From Clostridia bacterium (lineage in GTDB: Bacteria > Bacillota > Clostridia > Oscillospirales > CAG-272): 45,187 bases of DNA. The stretch's first letter is position 1; every line of letters starts with the position of its first letter. Positions 8,251 to 16,530 of the stretch are shown here, in pieces. Under the pieces are notes generated by a model. It was not told the origin of the DNA. It saw only the letters and a list, made by a program, of their open reading frames with translations, and did not search any database. The translations under genes and the position numbers were made by a program. The stretch lies in NCBI GenBank assembly GCA_017613355.1, contig JAGAEA010000016.1, positions 1-45,187 on the forward strand. Direction: 5' to 3'.

Positions 8251-10098
8251 TTACTCTCCAAAAATAAATTTAACAATCCTATCGCTTGCTTTGTCGGTGG
8301 CAACGGAAATATCGACCTTTTTCCAATATGGTTTGTTAGTATCCTTATATTGAGTAACCAAAGCACAAGCAATCGGATATTTGCTATCAATATATCCCGT
8401 TTTATTTTCAAGTTTTGTCGAAACTTTGGTTCTAAACCATTCGTTTCCTATTGAACGATTGATTTTTTCTTCAAGGATAATCTTGTTGCCTAACTTATTT
8501 ACAACGCTATAAAATTCTGTTTCGTTATCAATTTCGGCATCTTTTCTGATTTCCTGTAGATTGCACCCACTGTATGGCATGATATGTTCTATATCGTATT
8601 TGGTACCAAGAGAAAAGAACATCTTTTTTTCATTGGCAAAAAGATACTCGTTAAGATATACAAGGATATTGCCATCATACTCACGCAGTGCTGCTTTAAC
8701 AGTTGCCTTGTCCCAATTTGCACGGATATGGTTATCAAAGTCTTGGATAATGACATTAGCAGAAACAGTTTTATCAATAAATTTTGCTTCCTCTCCAAAC
8801 AAAAACGTTTTGAAATATTTGCTTGAATAACCGACATCAACAAGTTCAAGAAGAGCAAAAAGTCGCAACAAACAATTAAATATTGGTGCTACAATGTCTT
8901 CTGTAATTTCTTCTTCATTGAACCTATAAAAGAAACTTGCCAAAAATAATTTTGTATTCTCATTAAACTTAAGCAAAATTTTTAATTGAGAATATTCCGA
9001 AACTTTTTTCCACACTTTAGCTAATTTAATCATATCATTACACATTTTAATTGGATTAGCAATAGGTTCTTTATTTATTTCGGTAAAGTATCTTCTCAAG
9101 CCGGGAGTGGTAACATTTATCACCCCTGTTTCGCTTATGGTTTCTCTGTTAACAGTGCGTGTATAATACATATACTGCATTAAAATCGCATTTATTTCCG
9201 CAACTTGTAAACTTTCCAATTCATTAATTATATCATTTAACTGCTTCCACAAATCTGCAAATTCTTTTTCTTGTCCTCTTTTTTCTGCTTCTGCATATAG
9301 TTTGGCTGAGATTATATCTGAGTTATAAAGCGGCAAGCCATCAGAATTAAGGGAGTTAAACATAGTGATAGCTTGTTCAACTTGCCAGCTTTTAATTTCA
9401 ATCACTTCACAGTTGTCTGTAATAGATTTTGCAATACTGTTCAATTGAGAATCAGATAAATCATGTATTTTATTATAAAAGAATTTGAAGTTTCTAAAAA
9501 AATTAGTATACCTATTATCTTTTTGTTTGTACCGAATCTTAATAACTCTTGCTTCGGCAGAAGTATAATCGGTTGCTTGAAGAATCGTTTTCAATTCTGT
9601 CTTATATTGTTCGTTGATAGAGAAATTTTCGAGAATATTAATATTACGACATATTTCGGCATCTTTTGCAGAATCAGGCTTGTCCGACACATCTTCGGTT
9701 TCCACTTTATAAAGGATCCCCATGATTCGCCTTCTACGCTCTTGCAATCCTCTGCAAAGGTTTGCTGAATCTTCATCGGTTGAGGTTCTCACAATTGCAA
9801 TATTGATCCTAATCAACAATGCTTTTAGCAATAATAAAAAGGTGGTAGTCCGTTGTTGCCCATCAATAAGCCCATATTTAGTATCATTATCTTGACAGTT
9901 AATAATAATGGTGCCAAAGAAATACCTGTCTTTATTTCCACTCTCGGCAAAATCATTTATATCTTGCCACAATTTATCACAGTTATCAATGTTCCATGAA
10001 TACGCACGTTGATATTCCGGTATCGTAAAAATTGTATCTTCATCAAGTTTTAGATAGTCTCCAATTTTTCTGAGTTTAGGTTCAATATTTTTAGCCAT
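8251..10098 (-). CDS. DUF262/DUF1524 protein, GmrSD-like modification-dependent restriction enzyme
   Basis: Protein of 615 residues with two recognisable ends. The N-terminal DUF262 (ParB/Srx-like) domain shows IPEYQRAYSW (26-35) and DGQQRTTT (79-86), the nucleotide-binding motif of GmrS-type proteins. The C-terminal DUF1524 His-Me-finger nuclease region shows IEHIMPYS (His505) and NKLGNKIIL (534-542) with following Asn residues. The middle is helical. Known fused relatives (GmrSD, BrxU) use NTP-stimulated cleavage of DNA carrying modified bases, and defence against phage is inferred here. No methylase or partner gene is adjacent. ATG 10098 follows GGAG. Its codons are strikingly AT-rich compared with all neighbours, pointing to recent acquisition. 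Confidence 0.88.
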   Translation of the reverse strand: MAKNIEPKLRKIGDYLKLDEDTIFTIPEYQRAYSWNIDNCDKLWQDINDFAESGNKDRYFFGTIIINCQDNDTKYGLIDGQQRTTTFLLLLKALLIRINIAIVRTSTDEDSANLCRGLQERRRRIMGILYKVETEDVSDKPDSAKDAEICRNINILENFSINEQYKTELKTILQATDYTSAEARVIKIRYKQKDNRYTNFFRNFKFFYNKIHDLSDSQLNSIAKSITDNCEVIEIKSWQVEQAITMFNSLNSDGLPLYNSDIISAKLYAEAEKRGQEKEFADLWKQLNDIINELESLQVAEINAILMQYMYYTRTVNRETISETGVINVTTPGLRRYFTEINKEPIANPIKMCNDMIKLAKVWKKVSEYSQLKILLKFNENTKLFLASFFYRFNEEEITEDIVAPIFNCLLRLFALLELVDVGYSSKYFKTFLFGEEAKFIDKTVSANVIIQDFDNHIRANWDKATVKAALREYDGNILVYLNEYLFANEKKMFFSLGTKYDIEHIMPYSGCNLQEIRKDAEIDNETEFYSVVNKLGNKIILEEKINRSIGNEWFRTKVSTKLENKTGYIDSKYPIACALVTQYKDTNKPYWKKVDISVATDKASDRIVKFIFGE

Positions 10099-10266
10099 AC
10101 TTGTTTCTCCGCTGTCTTTTATAATTTCAAATTTGATTAAAACCTATTTCTGTTACAGTTTTGGTTTCTACTTTTTTCTAAAAGATTAATGCAATTGCAA
10201 ACTCGTAATATTCTTGCTGAGTTCGCGAGGATTTTACAAACTGATTTGGAGATTGCTCCAAGTATA

Positions 10267-10908
10267 TCAATAAAGCACGTCTTTCTTGCGGCGGCGCGTT
10301 GCGTACTGGAACACAAAGAAAACCAAAGCAACACCGACCGCCACCCAAAACGCGGATTTTTCCGCGCCGAGTTGCAGAAAGCGAGCCTTCGGCAACAACG
10401 CCCCGAGGTACATGACCACGGCAAAGCCGCCCGCCACCGAGCTGACGAGGATGAAGGAAAAGCGAACGATCAACGTGGAAAGCAACGCCAACACCACGGC
10501 ACCCGCAAGAGCAAGCAGGGGGCGATCCGGCAAATAATAGCCCGCAAAGTTATATCCGATCACGGTAAACAGAGCGAACATGGCATAGGAAAACTTGGAA
10601 AATCCGAGCGCCATGAACATCACTGCCAGAAACACGCCCACCACATAGGAAGTCCATTGCGGCGCTTTGGCAATGACAGAGGTCGTCTCCTGCAAATAGG
10701 CGAACAGTTCCAACCCCGCAAAATACCCGACAAGCCCGATGAGTATTCCCATGAATAACTTGATGAAGCGATAGCCGAGCAACCCGACGATTACGGCAAA
10801 CACCGCTCCCGCAATGAACATGGAACGCTCCGAAACCTCGACTTTTCCCGCGAGTTCGGATGTCCGCCCGATCATCTGCGTCAGCAATTCGTATAAATTG
10901 TAGGTCAT
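10267..10908 (-). CDS. Multi-pass membrane protein, TMEM198/DUF4203-like
   Basis: Product of 213 residues with about seven hydrophobic segments and a basic C-terminus (RRRKKD). The glycine-rich hairpin pairs (VGLLGYRFIKLFMGILIGLVGYF, shown only in part by this pattern) are like the TMEM198/DUF4203 family, whose bacterial function is not known. The ATG at 10908-10906 lies six bases after AAGGAG at 10920-10915 and is preferred over an upstream in-frame start. It has its own promoter just upstream and stands alone. The family assignment comes from pattern recognition and is moderate. Confidence 0.65.
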   Translation of the reverse strand: MTYNLYELLTQMIGRTSELAGKVEVSERSMFIAGAVFAVIVGLLGYRFIKLFMGILIGLVGYFAGLELFAYLQETTSVIAKAPQWTSYVVGVFLAVMFMALGFSKFSYAMFALFTVIGYNFAGYYLPDRPLLALAGAVVLALLSTLIVRFSFILVSSVAGGFAVVMYLGALLPKARFLQLGAEKSAFWVAVGVALVFFVFQYATRRRKKDVLY

Positions 10909-10949
10909 GACACGCTCCTTTTGCACAGCTCGCGAATTTGCTACTTAAC

Positions 10950-10979
10950 ATTATAACCCTTTTTGTGTTTCATTGTCAA
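10950..10979 (-). promoter_or_regulatory. Sigma-A promoter of the TMEM198-like gene
   Basis: On the minus strand, TTGACA (10979-10974), 18 bases, TATAAT (10955-10950). Transcription would start about 35 bases before the start codon. Confidence 0.85.
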
Positions 10980-11060
10980 TAGCTATTTTATTTTTTGTCA
11001 AGAAACTTCAATCTGTCATCAGCGGTATAAAAACGATCCACGAAAAATTCCGCATTGCTC

Positions 11061-11089
11061 TTTACATTTCCCGAAATGTGTGATAAAAT
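11061..11089 (+). promoter_or_regulatory. Promoter of the methyltransferase-hslO operon
   Basis: TTTACA 11061-11066, 17 bases, TAAAAT 11084-11089. One mismatch in each box to the vegetative consensus. Confidence 0.7.
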
Positions 11090-11138
11090 AGCTACGGAAA
11101 TACTTTCAAAAACGGACGACACAAGAAAGGAGCGGCAA

Positions 11139-11903
11139 ATGATGGGTTGCGAAGGATATTCCGCCATTGCGCGGGTCTATGAGCGCCTCGGCGAAGAGAT
11201 CGACTATCGGAAATGGGCGGATTTCGCCGAAGCCTGCTTTGACCGTTTTCTGCCCAAACGCCCGTCGCTTGTGTTGGATCTCGCCTGCGGAACGGGCAGA
11301 ATGACCCGCGAGCTCGCGGCAAAAGGCTATGACATGATCGGTGCGGACGGAAGCGCCGAAATGCTTTCCGAGGCGGTAAGCCGACCGCATGACGGCATTC
11401 TCTATCTCTTGCAGGATATGCGGTCCTTTGAACTCTACGGCACGGTGGGCGCCGTTACCTGCTGCCTCGACAGCGTGAATTATTTGCTCTCGAAAAAAGA
11501 CTTGCTTTCCTGTTTTTCACTCGTTCATAACTATCTCGATCCGAACGGTCTGTTTTTCTTTGACGTCAACACGCCGTATAAATTCCGCACCGTTTACGGG
11601 CAAAACGCATACGTTCTCGAAGAAAACGGCGACCGCAGCGTTTATTGCGGGTGGCAAAACGACTACGATCCCGAAAGCGGTATTTGCGAATTTGCGCTTT
11701 CCCTTTTCGAGGAACTTCCGAACGGTGATTACCGTCGCTCGGACGAATGCCAACGGGAACGCTGTTATTCGCTCGAAGAACTTTCCGAAGCACTCCAAGA
11801 CAGCGGTTTTGAATTGCTCGGCGTTTATTCCGACTTTGCTTTCTCCGCTCCGACCGACACCGCCGAGCGATGGTACTTCTGCGCCCGCGCCATGAAAGAA
11901 TGA
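11139..11903 (+). CDS. Class I SAM-dependent methyltransferase
   Basis: Predicted 254-residue cytosolic methyltransferase of unknown substrate. Motif I is [15 protein letters not shown] (about residues 46-60), followed by the acidic strand [10 protein letters not shown] and by LQDMRSFEL, the expected SAM-binding elements of a Rossmann-fold enzyme of the Methyltransf_25 type. ATG 11139 follows AAGAAAGGAGC; a second ATG is the next codon, so the start is uncertain by one residue. The stop overlaps an in-frame ATG of the next gene, hslO, and this pairing suggests a two-gene operon. Confidence 0.88.
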   Translation: MMGCEGYSAIARVYERLGEEIDYRKWADFAEACFDRFLPKRPSLVLDLACGTGRMTRELAAKGYDMIGADGSAEMLSEAVSRPHDGILYLLQDMRSFELYGTVGAVTCCLDSVNYLLSKKDLLSCFSLVHNYLDPNGLFFFDVNTPYKFRTVYGQNAYVLEENGDRSVYCGWQNDYDPESGICEFALSLFEELPNGDYRRSDECQRERCYSLEELSEALQDSGFELLGVYSDFAFSAPTDTAERWYFCARAMKE

Positions 11904-11914
11904 AAGGATACATC

Positions 11915-12811
11915 ATGCAACAGGGTTCCGCAATTCTGCGCGCCATGACTGCCGACGGCAGCGCGCGTATTCACGTCATCAATTCCCGCGAAATCGTCAA
12001 CCAAGCCATTCGCTATCATCACACCTCGCCAACCGCGAGTGCCGCACTCGGCAGACTGCTCACGGCAACTTCCATGATGGGCTGTATGCTCGGCGAAAAG
12101 ACCGACAGTATCACCGTGACCATCGGCGGGGACGGCCCCGCGGGCCGCATTCTCGCCGTTTCGGACTATCTCGGAAACGTTCGCGGGTATATTCAAAACC
12201 CGAACGTCGATCTCCCGCTCAAACCGAACGAAAAATTGGACGTTGGCGGCGCGGTGGGAAAAGGTCTTTTGACCATCATCCGCGACACGGGCGGCGAAGA
12301 GCCTTACAACGGGTCTATTCCGTTGGTTTCGGGAGAGATCGCCGAGGACATTGCCGCGTATTTCGCGCAAAGTGAACAAGTCCCGACGGTGTGTGCGCTC
12401 GGCGTACTCATCGACACCGACGGAACCTGTCGGGCGGCGGGGGGCGTCATTTTGCAGTTGCTTCCCTTTCCCGACCCGAAAATCATCGACACGATCGAGC
12501 GGAACGCGAAAGAGTTGACCAATGTTTCCCGTTTGTTTGACGAAGGGAAATCGCTCGAGGACATTGCGAAAATCGCTCTGCGGGACGTTCCGTTTGACGT
12601 GTTCGATGAGATCGACGTCGCCTACCGTTGCAATTGCAGTCGGGAACGGACGACCCGCGCGCTCATCACGCTCGGCAAGGACGAACTCTTGAAAATGCTT
12701 GCCGAACAGGCACGGGAAGGCAAACCGGAGCGATTGGAAGTGAACTGTCGGTTCTGCGACAAAAAACAATATTACAACCGCGCGGATATTGAAAAGATGT
12801 TTGAAAAATAA
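11915..12811 (+). CDS. hslO: Hsp33 redox-regulated chaperone
   Basis: Holdase chaperone of 298 residues, activated when oxidative stress releases its zinc and forms disulfides. The N-terminal Hsp33 fold shows [13 protein letters not shown] and [13 protein letters not shown]. The C-terminal redox switch has Cys239 and Cys241 (CNC) and Cys278 and Cys281 (CRFC). The gap between the Cys pairs is about 36 residues, slightly longer than the usual 27-32. ATG 11915 follows AAAGGA by six bases. An in-frame ATG at 11900 overlapping the methyltransferase stop is possible but less well placed. It is probably co-transcribed with the methyltransferase. Confidence 0.96.
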   Translation: MQQGSAILRAMTADGSARIHVINSREIVNQAIRYHHTSPTASAALGRLLTATSMMGCMLGEKTDSITVTIGGDGPAGRILAVSDYLGNVRGYIQNPNVDLPLKPNEKLDVGGAVGKGLLTIIRDTGGEEPYNGSIPLVSGEIAEDIAAYFAQSEQVPTVCALGVLIDTDGTCRAAGGVILQLLPFPDPKIIDTIERNAKELTNVSRLFDEGKSLEDIAKIALRDVPFDVFDEIDVAYRCNCSRERTTRALITLGKDELLKMLAEQAREGKPERLEVNCRFCDKKQYYNRADIEKMFEK

Positions 12812-12825
12812 TCATTGCGAAAAAC

Positions 12826-12859
12826 GCGGGAGCCCTTTGTTTTGATAAAAGGTTCCCGC
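12826..12859 (+). terminator. Possible terminator after hslO
   Basis: A 9-bp stem with one G-T pair (12826-12834 with 12851-12859) and a 16-base loop. The trailing T-run is poor, so this is a weak candidate. Confidence 0.45.
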
Positions 12860-12926
12860 ATTTGCAAGCCCTCGCCGCTCCTCGAAAAAACTTGCGAAAA
12901 AACTTTGTTTTTTCGCAAAAAAAGAC

Positions 12927-12955
12927 TTGACAAAAGCGGCAGATTGTGGTAAGAT
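12927..12955 (+). promoter_or_regulatory. Promoter of tRNA-Arg
   Basis: TTGACA 12927-12932, 17 bases, TAAGAT 12950-12955. It lies directly before the tRNA. Confidence 0.85.
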
Positions 12956-12973
12956 ATATGGGTACGAAAAAAT

Positions 12974-13050
12974 GCGGCGTTAGCTCAGCTGGATAGAGTG
13001 TTTGGCTACGAACCAAAAGGTCGGGGGTTCGAATCCCTTACGCCGCGCCA
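12974..13050 (+). tRNA. tRNA-Arg (anticodon ACG)
   Basis: 77 bases including an encoded CCA. The acceptor GCGGCGT pairs with ACGCCGC. The D-arm is TAGCTCAGCTGGATAGAG, the anticodon loop CTACGAA in a TTTGG/CCAAA stem, and the T-arm GGGGGTTCGAATCCC. ACG is read as ICG after A34 deamination, so it should decode CGU, CGC and CGA. Confidence 0.97.
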
Positions 13051-13051
13051 C

Positions 13052-13086
13052 AAAAAGGCACTCGCCAATCGGTGAGTGCCTTTTTG
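13052..13086 (+). terminator. Terminator of tRNA-Arg
   Basis: AAAAAGGCACTC pairs with GAGTGCCTTTTT around a short inner hairpin, ending in a T-run directly after the tRNA. Confidence 0.93.
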
Positions 13087-13180
13087 TCGTTCGGTGCAAG
13101 GTATGTTGATTTCTTCCTCTTTTTGTTCGTTTTCCGAACGGTTTCACAAAGCGAAGTCTGCAAACATCACTTATAACACA

Positions 13181-13210
13181 CACGCCCCGCAAATTTCTTT
13201 GCGGGGCGTG
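13181..13210. terminator. GC-rich hairpin between tRNA-Arg and the thrS 3' end
   Basis: Perfect 13-bp stem (13181-13193 with 13198-13210) with loop TTTC. The T-rich side is on the plus strand, while thrS ends from the other side. It may act in both directions or simply protect the thrS mRNA 3' end. The 13087-13180 gap shows no gene. Confidence 0.7.
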
Positions 13211-13228
13211 CTTCTTTTTCGTTCTTTT

Positions 13229-15160
13229 TTAACGTCTCTTTTCGGCAACTTCGAGGAGCGCGTCCGAGAGGAATTCATCCACGGTTTTGGTCACCGTTTC
13301 GCCCGCGCGATTGCGGACGGCGACCGTTCCCGTTTCGATTTCCTTCGCGCCGATCACCAGCATATAAGGGATCTTCTGCGTTTGCGCGTTGCGGATCTTA
13401 TAGCCGATGGTATTCGAGCTGTCGTCCAACTCGACGCGCAGACCCGCGTCGTCAAGATGCTCTTTCAATTTCTTCGCGTATTCGACGTGCTCGTCGCCGA
13501 TCGGCAGAATGCGCACCTGCTCGGGAGCCAGCCAAAGCGGAAACGCGCCCGCGTAGGTCTCGATCAGATATGCAAGTGTGCGCTCATAGCACCCAAGCGA
13601 GGTACGGTGGATGATATACGGCAGTTTCTTTTCGCCGTCTTTATCGGTGTAGTACATTCCGAATTTCTCGGCGAGCAACATATCGATTTGGATGGTGACG
13701 AGCGTATCCTCTTTCCCGTACACGTTCCGATACTGAATGTCGAGCTTCGGTCCGTAGAATGCCGCTTCGTCGATCCCAACGGTGTATTCCACGTTCAAAT
13801 CTTTCAAAATCTGTGCCATGGTCGCCTGCGCCACTTCCCATTGTTCGGGCGTGCCCTCGTATTTGTTCTTCGGATTGGCGGGATCCCATTGCGAGAAGCG
13901 GAAGGTGCATTTATCGAGCAGTCCGACCGTTCCGAGAAAGTATTTTGCGAGTTCGAGGCATCCGCGGAATTCCTCTTCGAGCTGATCGGGGCGCAGGATA
14001 TAGTGCCCCTCGGAAATCGTGAACTGCCGCACGCGGATCAACCCGTGCATTTCGCCGCTGTCCTCGTTGCGGAAAAGCGTGGAAGTTTCGGTCAGGCGCA
14101 TGGGAAGTTCGCGGTAGGAGCGATTTTTATTGAGGTAAACCTGATATTGGAACGGACAGGTCATGGGGCGCAGTGCATAGCAATCCTTTGTTTCGTCGTC
14201 GGGATCCCCCATAATGAACATACCGTCCCGATAATGATCCCAGTGACCCGAAATTCTGTAAAGATCACGTTTTGCCATATACGGCGTTTTGGTGAGCAGG
14301 CATCCTTTTTTCTGTTCCACGTCCTCGACCCATCTTTGAAGCAACTGAACCACGCGGGCGCCTTTCGGCAACAGGATGGGCAACCCTTGCCCGATGTAAT
14401 CCACCGTGGTAAAATAGCCGAGGTCTCGCCCGAGCTTGTTATGGTCGCGTTTGAGCGCCTCTTCCTGCGCGGCAAGATATGCGTTCAGTTCGTCCTTCGA
14501 GGGGTACGCCACACCGTAAATGCGTTGGAGCATTTTGTTGTTCTGGTCGCCTTTCCAATAGGCTCCCGTGCATTGCGTGAGCTTGAACGCCTTGACCGCG
14601 CCCGTGGAGAACAGATGCGGACCCGCGCAAAGGTCGATAAATTCCCCCTGCCGATAGAAGCTGATAACCTCTCCCTCGGGCAATTCCTCGATCAGCTGCA
14701 CTTTGTAGGGTTCTTCCCGCTCGGTCATGAGCTTGATCGCCTCGTCGCGCGGCAACTCGAACCGCTCGATTTTGAGGTTCTCTTTCACGATTTTTTTCAT
14801 TTCGGCTTCCAACAGCGCGAGCACTTCGGGCGTGAAGGTCACGTCCGAGTCGATGTCGTAATAGAATCCGTTGTCAATTGCCGGTCCGATCGTGAGTTTG
14901 GACGCGGGATACAGCCGCTTGACGGATTGCGCGAGGATATGCGACGCAGTATGGCGGAACAGGTGCTTCCCCGCCTCGTCCGCAAAGGTGAGCAGTTTCA
15001 CATCGTCGCCGTCGGCAAGCTCCTGCGAAAGCGCAACGGTTTTGCCCGCGATCTGTGCGCCGATGACCTCGCGCGAGATCAGCTCGGCGGCGCGTGCGGC
15101 TTCATATACCGTAGAAGGCGCCGCCACTTCGATTTTTTGATTTTGAATGGTGACTTTCAT
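13229..15160 (-). CDS. thrS: Threonyl-tRNA synthetase
   Basis: Charges tRNA-Thr. The 643-residue product has the complete ThrRS order: TGS domain (MKVTIQNQKIEV, 1-60); editing/SAD domain with HTASHILAQSVKRLYP, including the HxxxH metal motif; class II catalytic core with RPMTCPFQ, RELPMRLTE and TISEGH, plus IHRTSLGCYERTL, which supply the zinc-site Cys/His/His and motif residues; and a C-terminal anticodon-binding domain starting LAPEQVRILPIG. ATG 15160 follows AAAGGAA, and the longer frame upstream runs through the T-box leader, so it is not coding. The T-box controls the gene. The mgsA-like gene upstream has no clear terminator, so read-through is possible. Confidence 0.98.
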   Translation of the reverse strand: MKVTIQNQKIEVAAPSTVYEAARAAELISREVIGAQIAGKTVALSQELADGDDVKLLTFADEAGKHLFRHTASHILAQSVKRLYPASKLTIGPAIDNGFYYDIDSDVTFTPEVLALLEAEMKKIVKENLKIERFELPRDEAIKLMTEREEPYKVQLIEELPEGEVISFYRQGEFIDLCAGPHLFSTGAVKAFKLTQCTGAYWKGDQNNKMLQRIYGVAYPSKDELNAYLAAQEEALKRDHNKLGRDLGYFTTVDYIGQGLPILLPKGARVVQLLQRWVEDVEQKKGCLLTKTPYMAKRDLYRISGHWDHYRDGMFIMGDPDDETKDCYALRPMTCPFQYQVYLNKNRSYRELPMRLTETSTLFRNEDSGEMHGLIRVRQFTISEGHYILRPDQLEEEFRGCLELAKYFLGTVGLLDKCTFRFSQWDPANPKNKYEGTPEQWEVAQATMAQILKDLNVEYTVGIDEAAFYGPKLDIQYRNVYGKEDTLVTIQIDMLLAEKFGMYYTDKDGEKKLPYIIHRTSLGCYERTLAYLIETYAGAFPLWLAPEQVRILPIGDEHVEYAKKLKEHLDDAGLRVELDDSSNTIGYKIRNAQTQKIPYMLVIGAKEIETGTVAVRNRAGETVTKTVDEFLSDALLEVAEKRR

Positions 15161-15200
15161 ATAAAATTCCTTTCCCATGATTGGTTTTGATGATTTGAAA

Positions 15201-15400
15201 CGAAAAAGCCACACCCCTCCGACGCGATCGGTCGGTTCGGGGTGTGGATCTTTTCCGCACGGTTCCACCCAAACGTTTTACTCTTTTCCGGTGTATGCAA
15301 GATAGCGGGATAGCGGTACCCCACGGGTCGCCACCAAACCCTTTCAGCCGAGAGGTTTGTCTCTTTTCCGTGCCGGTTCCCGCGGAACATATCTGCCCCA
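15201..15400 (-). promoter_or_regulatory. T-box leader (threonine) of thrS
   Basis: On the minus strand the canonical T-box GGGTGGAACCGTGCGG occupies 15270-15255, followed by a terminator hairpin and then thrS. Upstream lie stem I-like sequences. A Thr codon ACC at 15317-15315 in GGGTACCGC sits in a plausible specifier position, though I did not fold the whole leader. Uncharged tRNA-Thr should pair with the specifier and T-box and prevent termination. The 5' limit is approximate and runs close to the mgsA-like stop. Confidence 0.92.
15202..15247 (-). terminator. T-box-controlled terminator
   Basis: Arms 15247-15239 and 15217-15209 form a perfect 9-bp GC-rich stem, followed on the minus strand by CTTTTTCG. 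The alternative antiterminator would use the T-box sequence just upstream. Confidence 0.9.
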
Positions 15401-15412
15401 CAAATGTTTCCG

Positions 15413-15835
15413 TTAAAATCTGCGGCTTCCCCGAAGGTCTGCCTTCACGATCTCGCGCCAATCCAAGTCGCCGCGATCCAATGCCATGATAAGCACTTCC
15501 GCCGTTGCGATGTTGGTGGCAACGGGAATGTTATAAAGGTCGCACAGGCGCAGGATCTCTTTTTCCACTTCGTCGGAAACCGAATTGGGTCTGGTGTCCT
15601 TGAAATAGAGCAAAAGGTCGATCTCGTTATAGGCAATGCGCGACGCGATCTGTTGCTCGCCGCCTTGAGAACCCGTGAGCAGGCGCTCCACCTGAAGTCC
15701 TGTTGCCTCGGCAATGTATTTCGCCGTAATATTGGTTGCGCAAAGCTCATGTTTGCTTAAAATACCGCAATATGCAATGCAGAACTGTGTCATCAGTTCT
15801 TTTTTCATGTCATGCGCGATGATGGCAATTTGCAT
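15413..15835 (-). CDS. Methylglyoxal synthase-like protein, catalytic residues apparently altered
   Basis: A 140-residue protein with the MGS-like fold. It shows IAIIAHDMKK at the start, LLTGSQGGEQQI, and RLCDLYNIPVATNIATAEVLI near the end, closely matching MgsA, which turns dihydroxyacetone phosphate into methylglyoxal. Against the E. coli enzyme, as I recall it, His19 and Lys23 are kept. However Asp71 of GGDQQ is Glu, the GTTG phosphate loop reads NITA, and the segment around His98 and Asp101 reads FKDTRPNSVSDEV, where both seem replaced. It may be inactive or act on another substrate. ATG 15835 follows AAGGAG and is preferred to a TTG ten codons upstream. It lies directly before the thrS T-box. 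Confidence 0.8.
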   Translation of the reverse strand: MQIAIIAHDMKKELMTQFCIAYCGILSKHELCATNITAKYIAEATGLQVERLLTGSQGGEQQIASRIAYNEIDLLLYFKDTRPNSVSDEVEKEILRLCDLYNIPVATNIATAEVLIMALDRGDLDWREIVKADLRGSRRF

Positions 15836-15882
15836 GGGTGAAAGCTCCTTCCGTTTGATATTCAACGGTCAAACACAAATAT

Positions 15883-15912
15883 ATTATACCACTTTCCCGA
15901 GAGAATTGTCAA
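15883..15912 (-). promoter_or_regulatory. Sigma-A promoter of the mgsA-like gene
   Basis: On the minus strand, TTGACA (15912-15907), 18 bases, TATAAT (15888-15883). Transcription probably continues into the thrS leader. Confidence 0.88.
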
Positions 15913-15975
15913 TAGCAAATCGAGATTTTTTCTTCCGAATATGAAATTATTCCAAACGGTGTTTGCCCCTGCCCG

Positions 15976-16515
15976 TTATTCGTAGTGTGCGCGTTCTCCG
16001 CCGATGAGTTTCGGACGGGTGCGGGCACAGAGAATATTTGCGTTGCCGATTTTGGAAAGCGAAAGCCGCACGGGAACCGCAACCTCGCGCAAGTGCATTC
16101 CGATCAGCGTTCCGCCAATGTCAAGTCCTGCGTGCGCGCGGACGTGTTCCACGGCAACAGGGGAAGCAAAATGTCTCCACGCCGCCGTTGCAAATGAGCC
16201 TCCCGCTTTCGGGTACGGCACCACGCAAACGGGATCAAGCCCGTATTTTTCGGCGCAGGCGGCTTCCACAATGATCGCGCGATTGAGATGCTCGCAGCAT
16301 TGTGCCGCAAGGAAAATCCCCTTTTCTTGCAACATGGGATAAACGGCTTCAAACACGGCGTTCGCGGTCTCAAAGCTCGACCCGTGTCCGATCGTCTCCC
16401 CCACGATTTCGGAAGAGGAACAACCGATCACGAGGATCTGCCCCGCCGAAAGTCCCGAAACTTCCAACAACTCGGCAACTGCCTGTTTCGCTTCTTTTTG
16501 AATGGCTTGATACAT
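15976..16515 (-). CDS. UPF0340 / DUF436 family protein (YwlG-like)
   Basis: A 179-residue protein of the conserved UPF0340 (TIGR01440) family, found mainly in Firmicutes, with no established function. Family blocks: VIGCSSSEIVGETIG, FLAAQCCEHLNRA, EKYGLDPVCVVPYPKAGGSFATAAW and GLDIGGTLIGMHLR, with several conserved Cys/His/Asp residues that could bind metal or substrate. The length is normal for the family. ATG 16515 is preceded by AGAAAGGTG. The ribosome binding site overlaps the stop region of the DUF1385 gene, so the two are probably translated from one mRNA. Confidence 0.88.
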   Translation of the reverse strand: MYQAIQKEAKQAVAELLEVSGLSAGQILVIGCSSSEIVGETIGHGSSFETANAVFEAVYPMLQEKGIFLAAQCCEHLNRAIIVEAACAEKYGLDPVCVVPYPKAGGSFATAAWRHFASPVAVEHVRAHAGLDIGGTLIGMHLREVAVPVRLSLSKIGNANILCARTRPKLIGGERAHYE

Positions 16516-16530
16516 GAAGGACACCTTCTT

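Noticed and set aside
13076..15190. 704-codon open frame on the plus strand opposite thrS
   Set aside because: All ThrRS motifs are on the minus strand, and the frame crosses the thrS terminator region and start, so it is a shadow.
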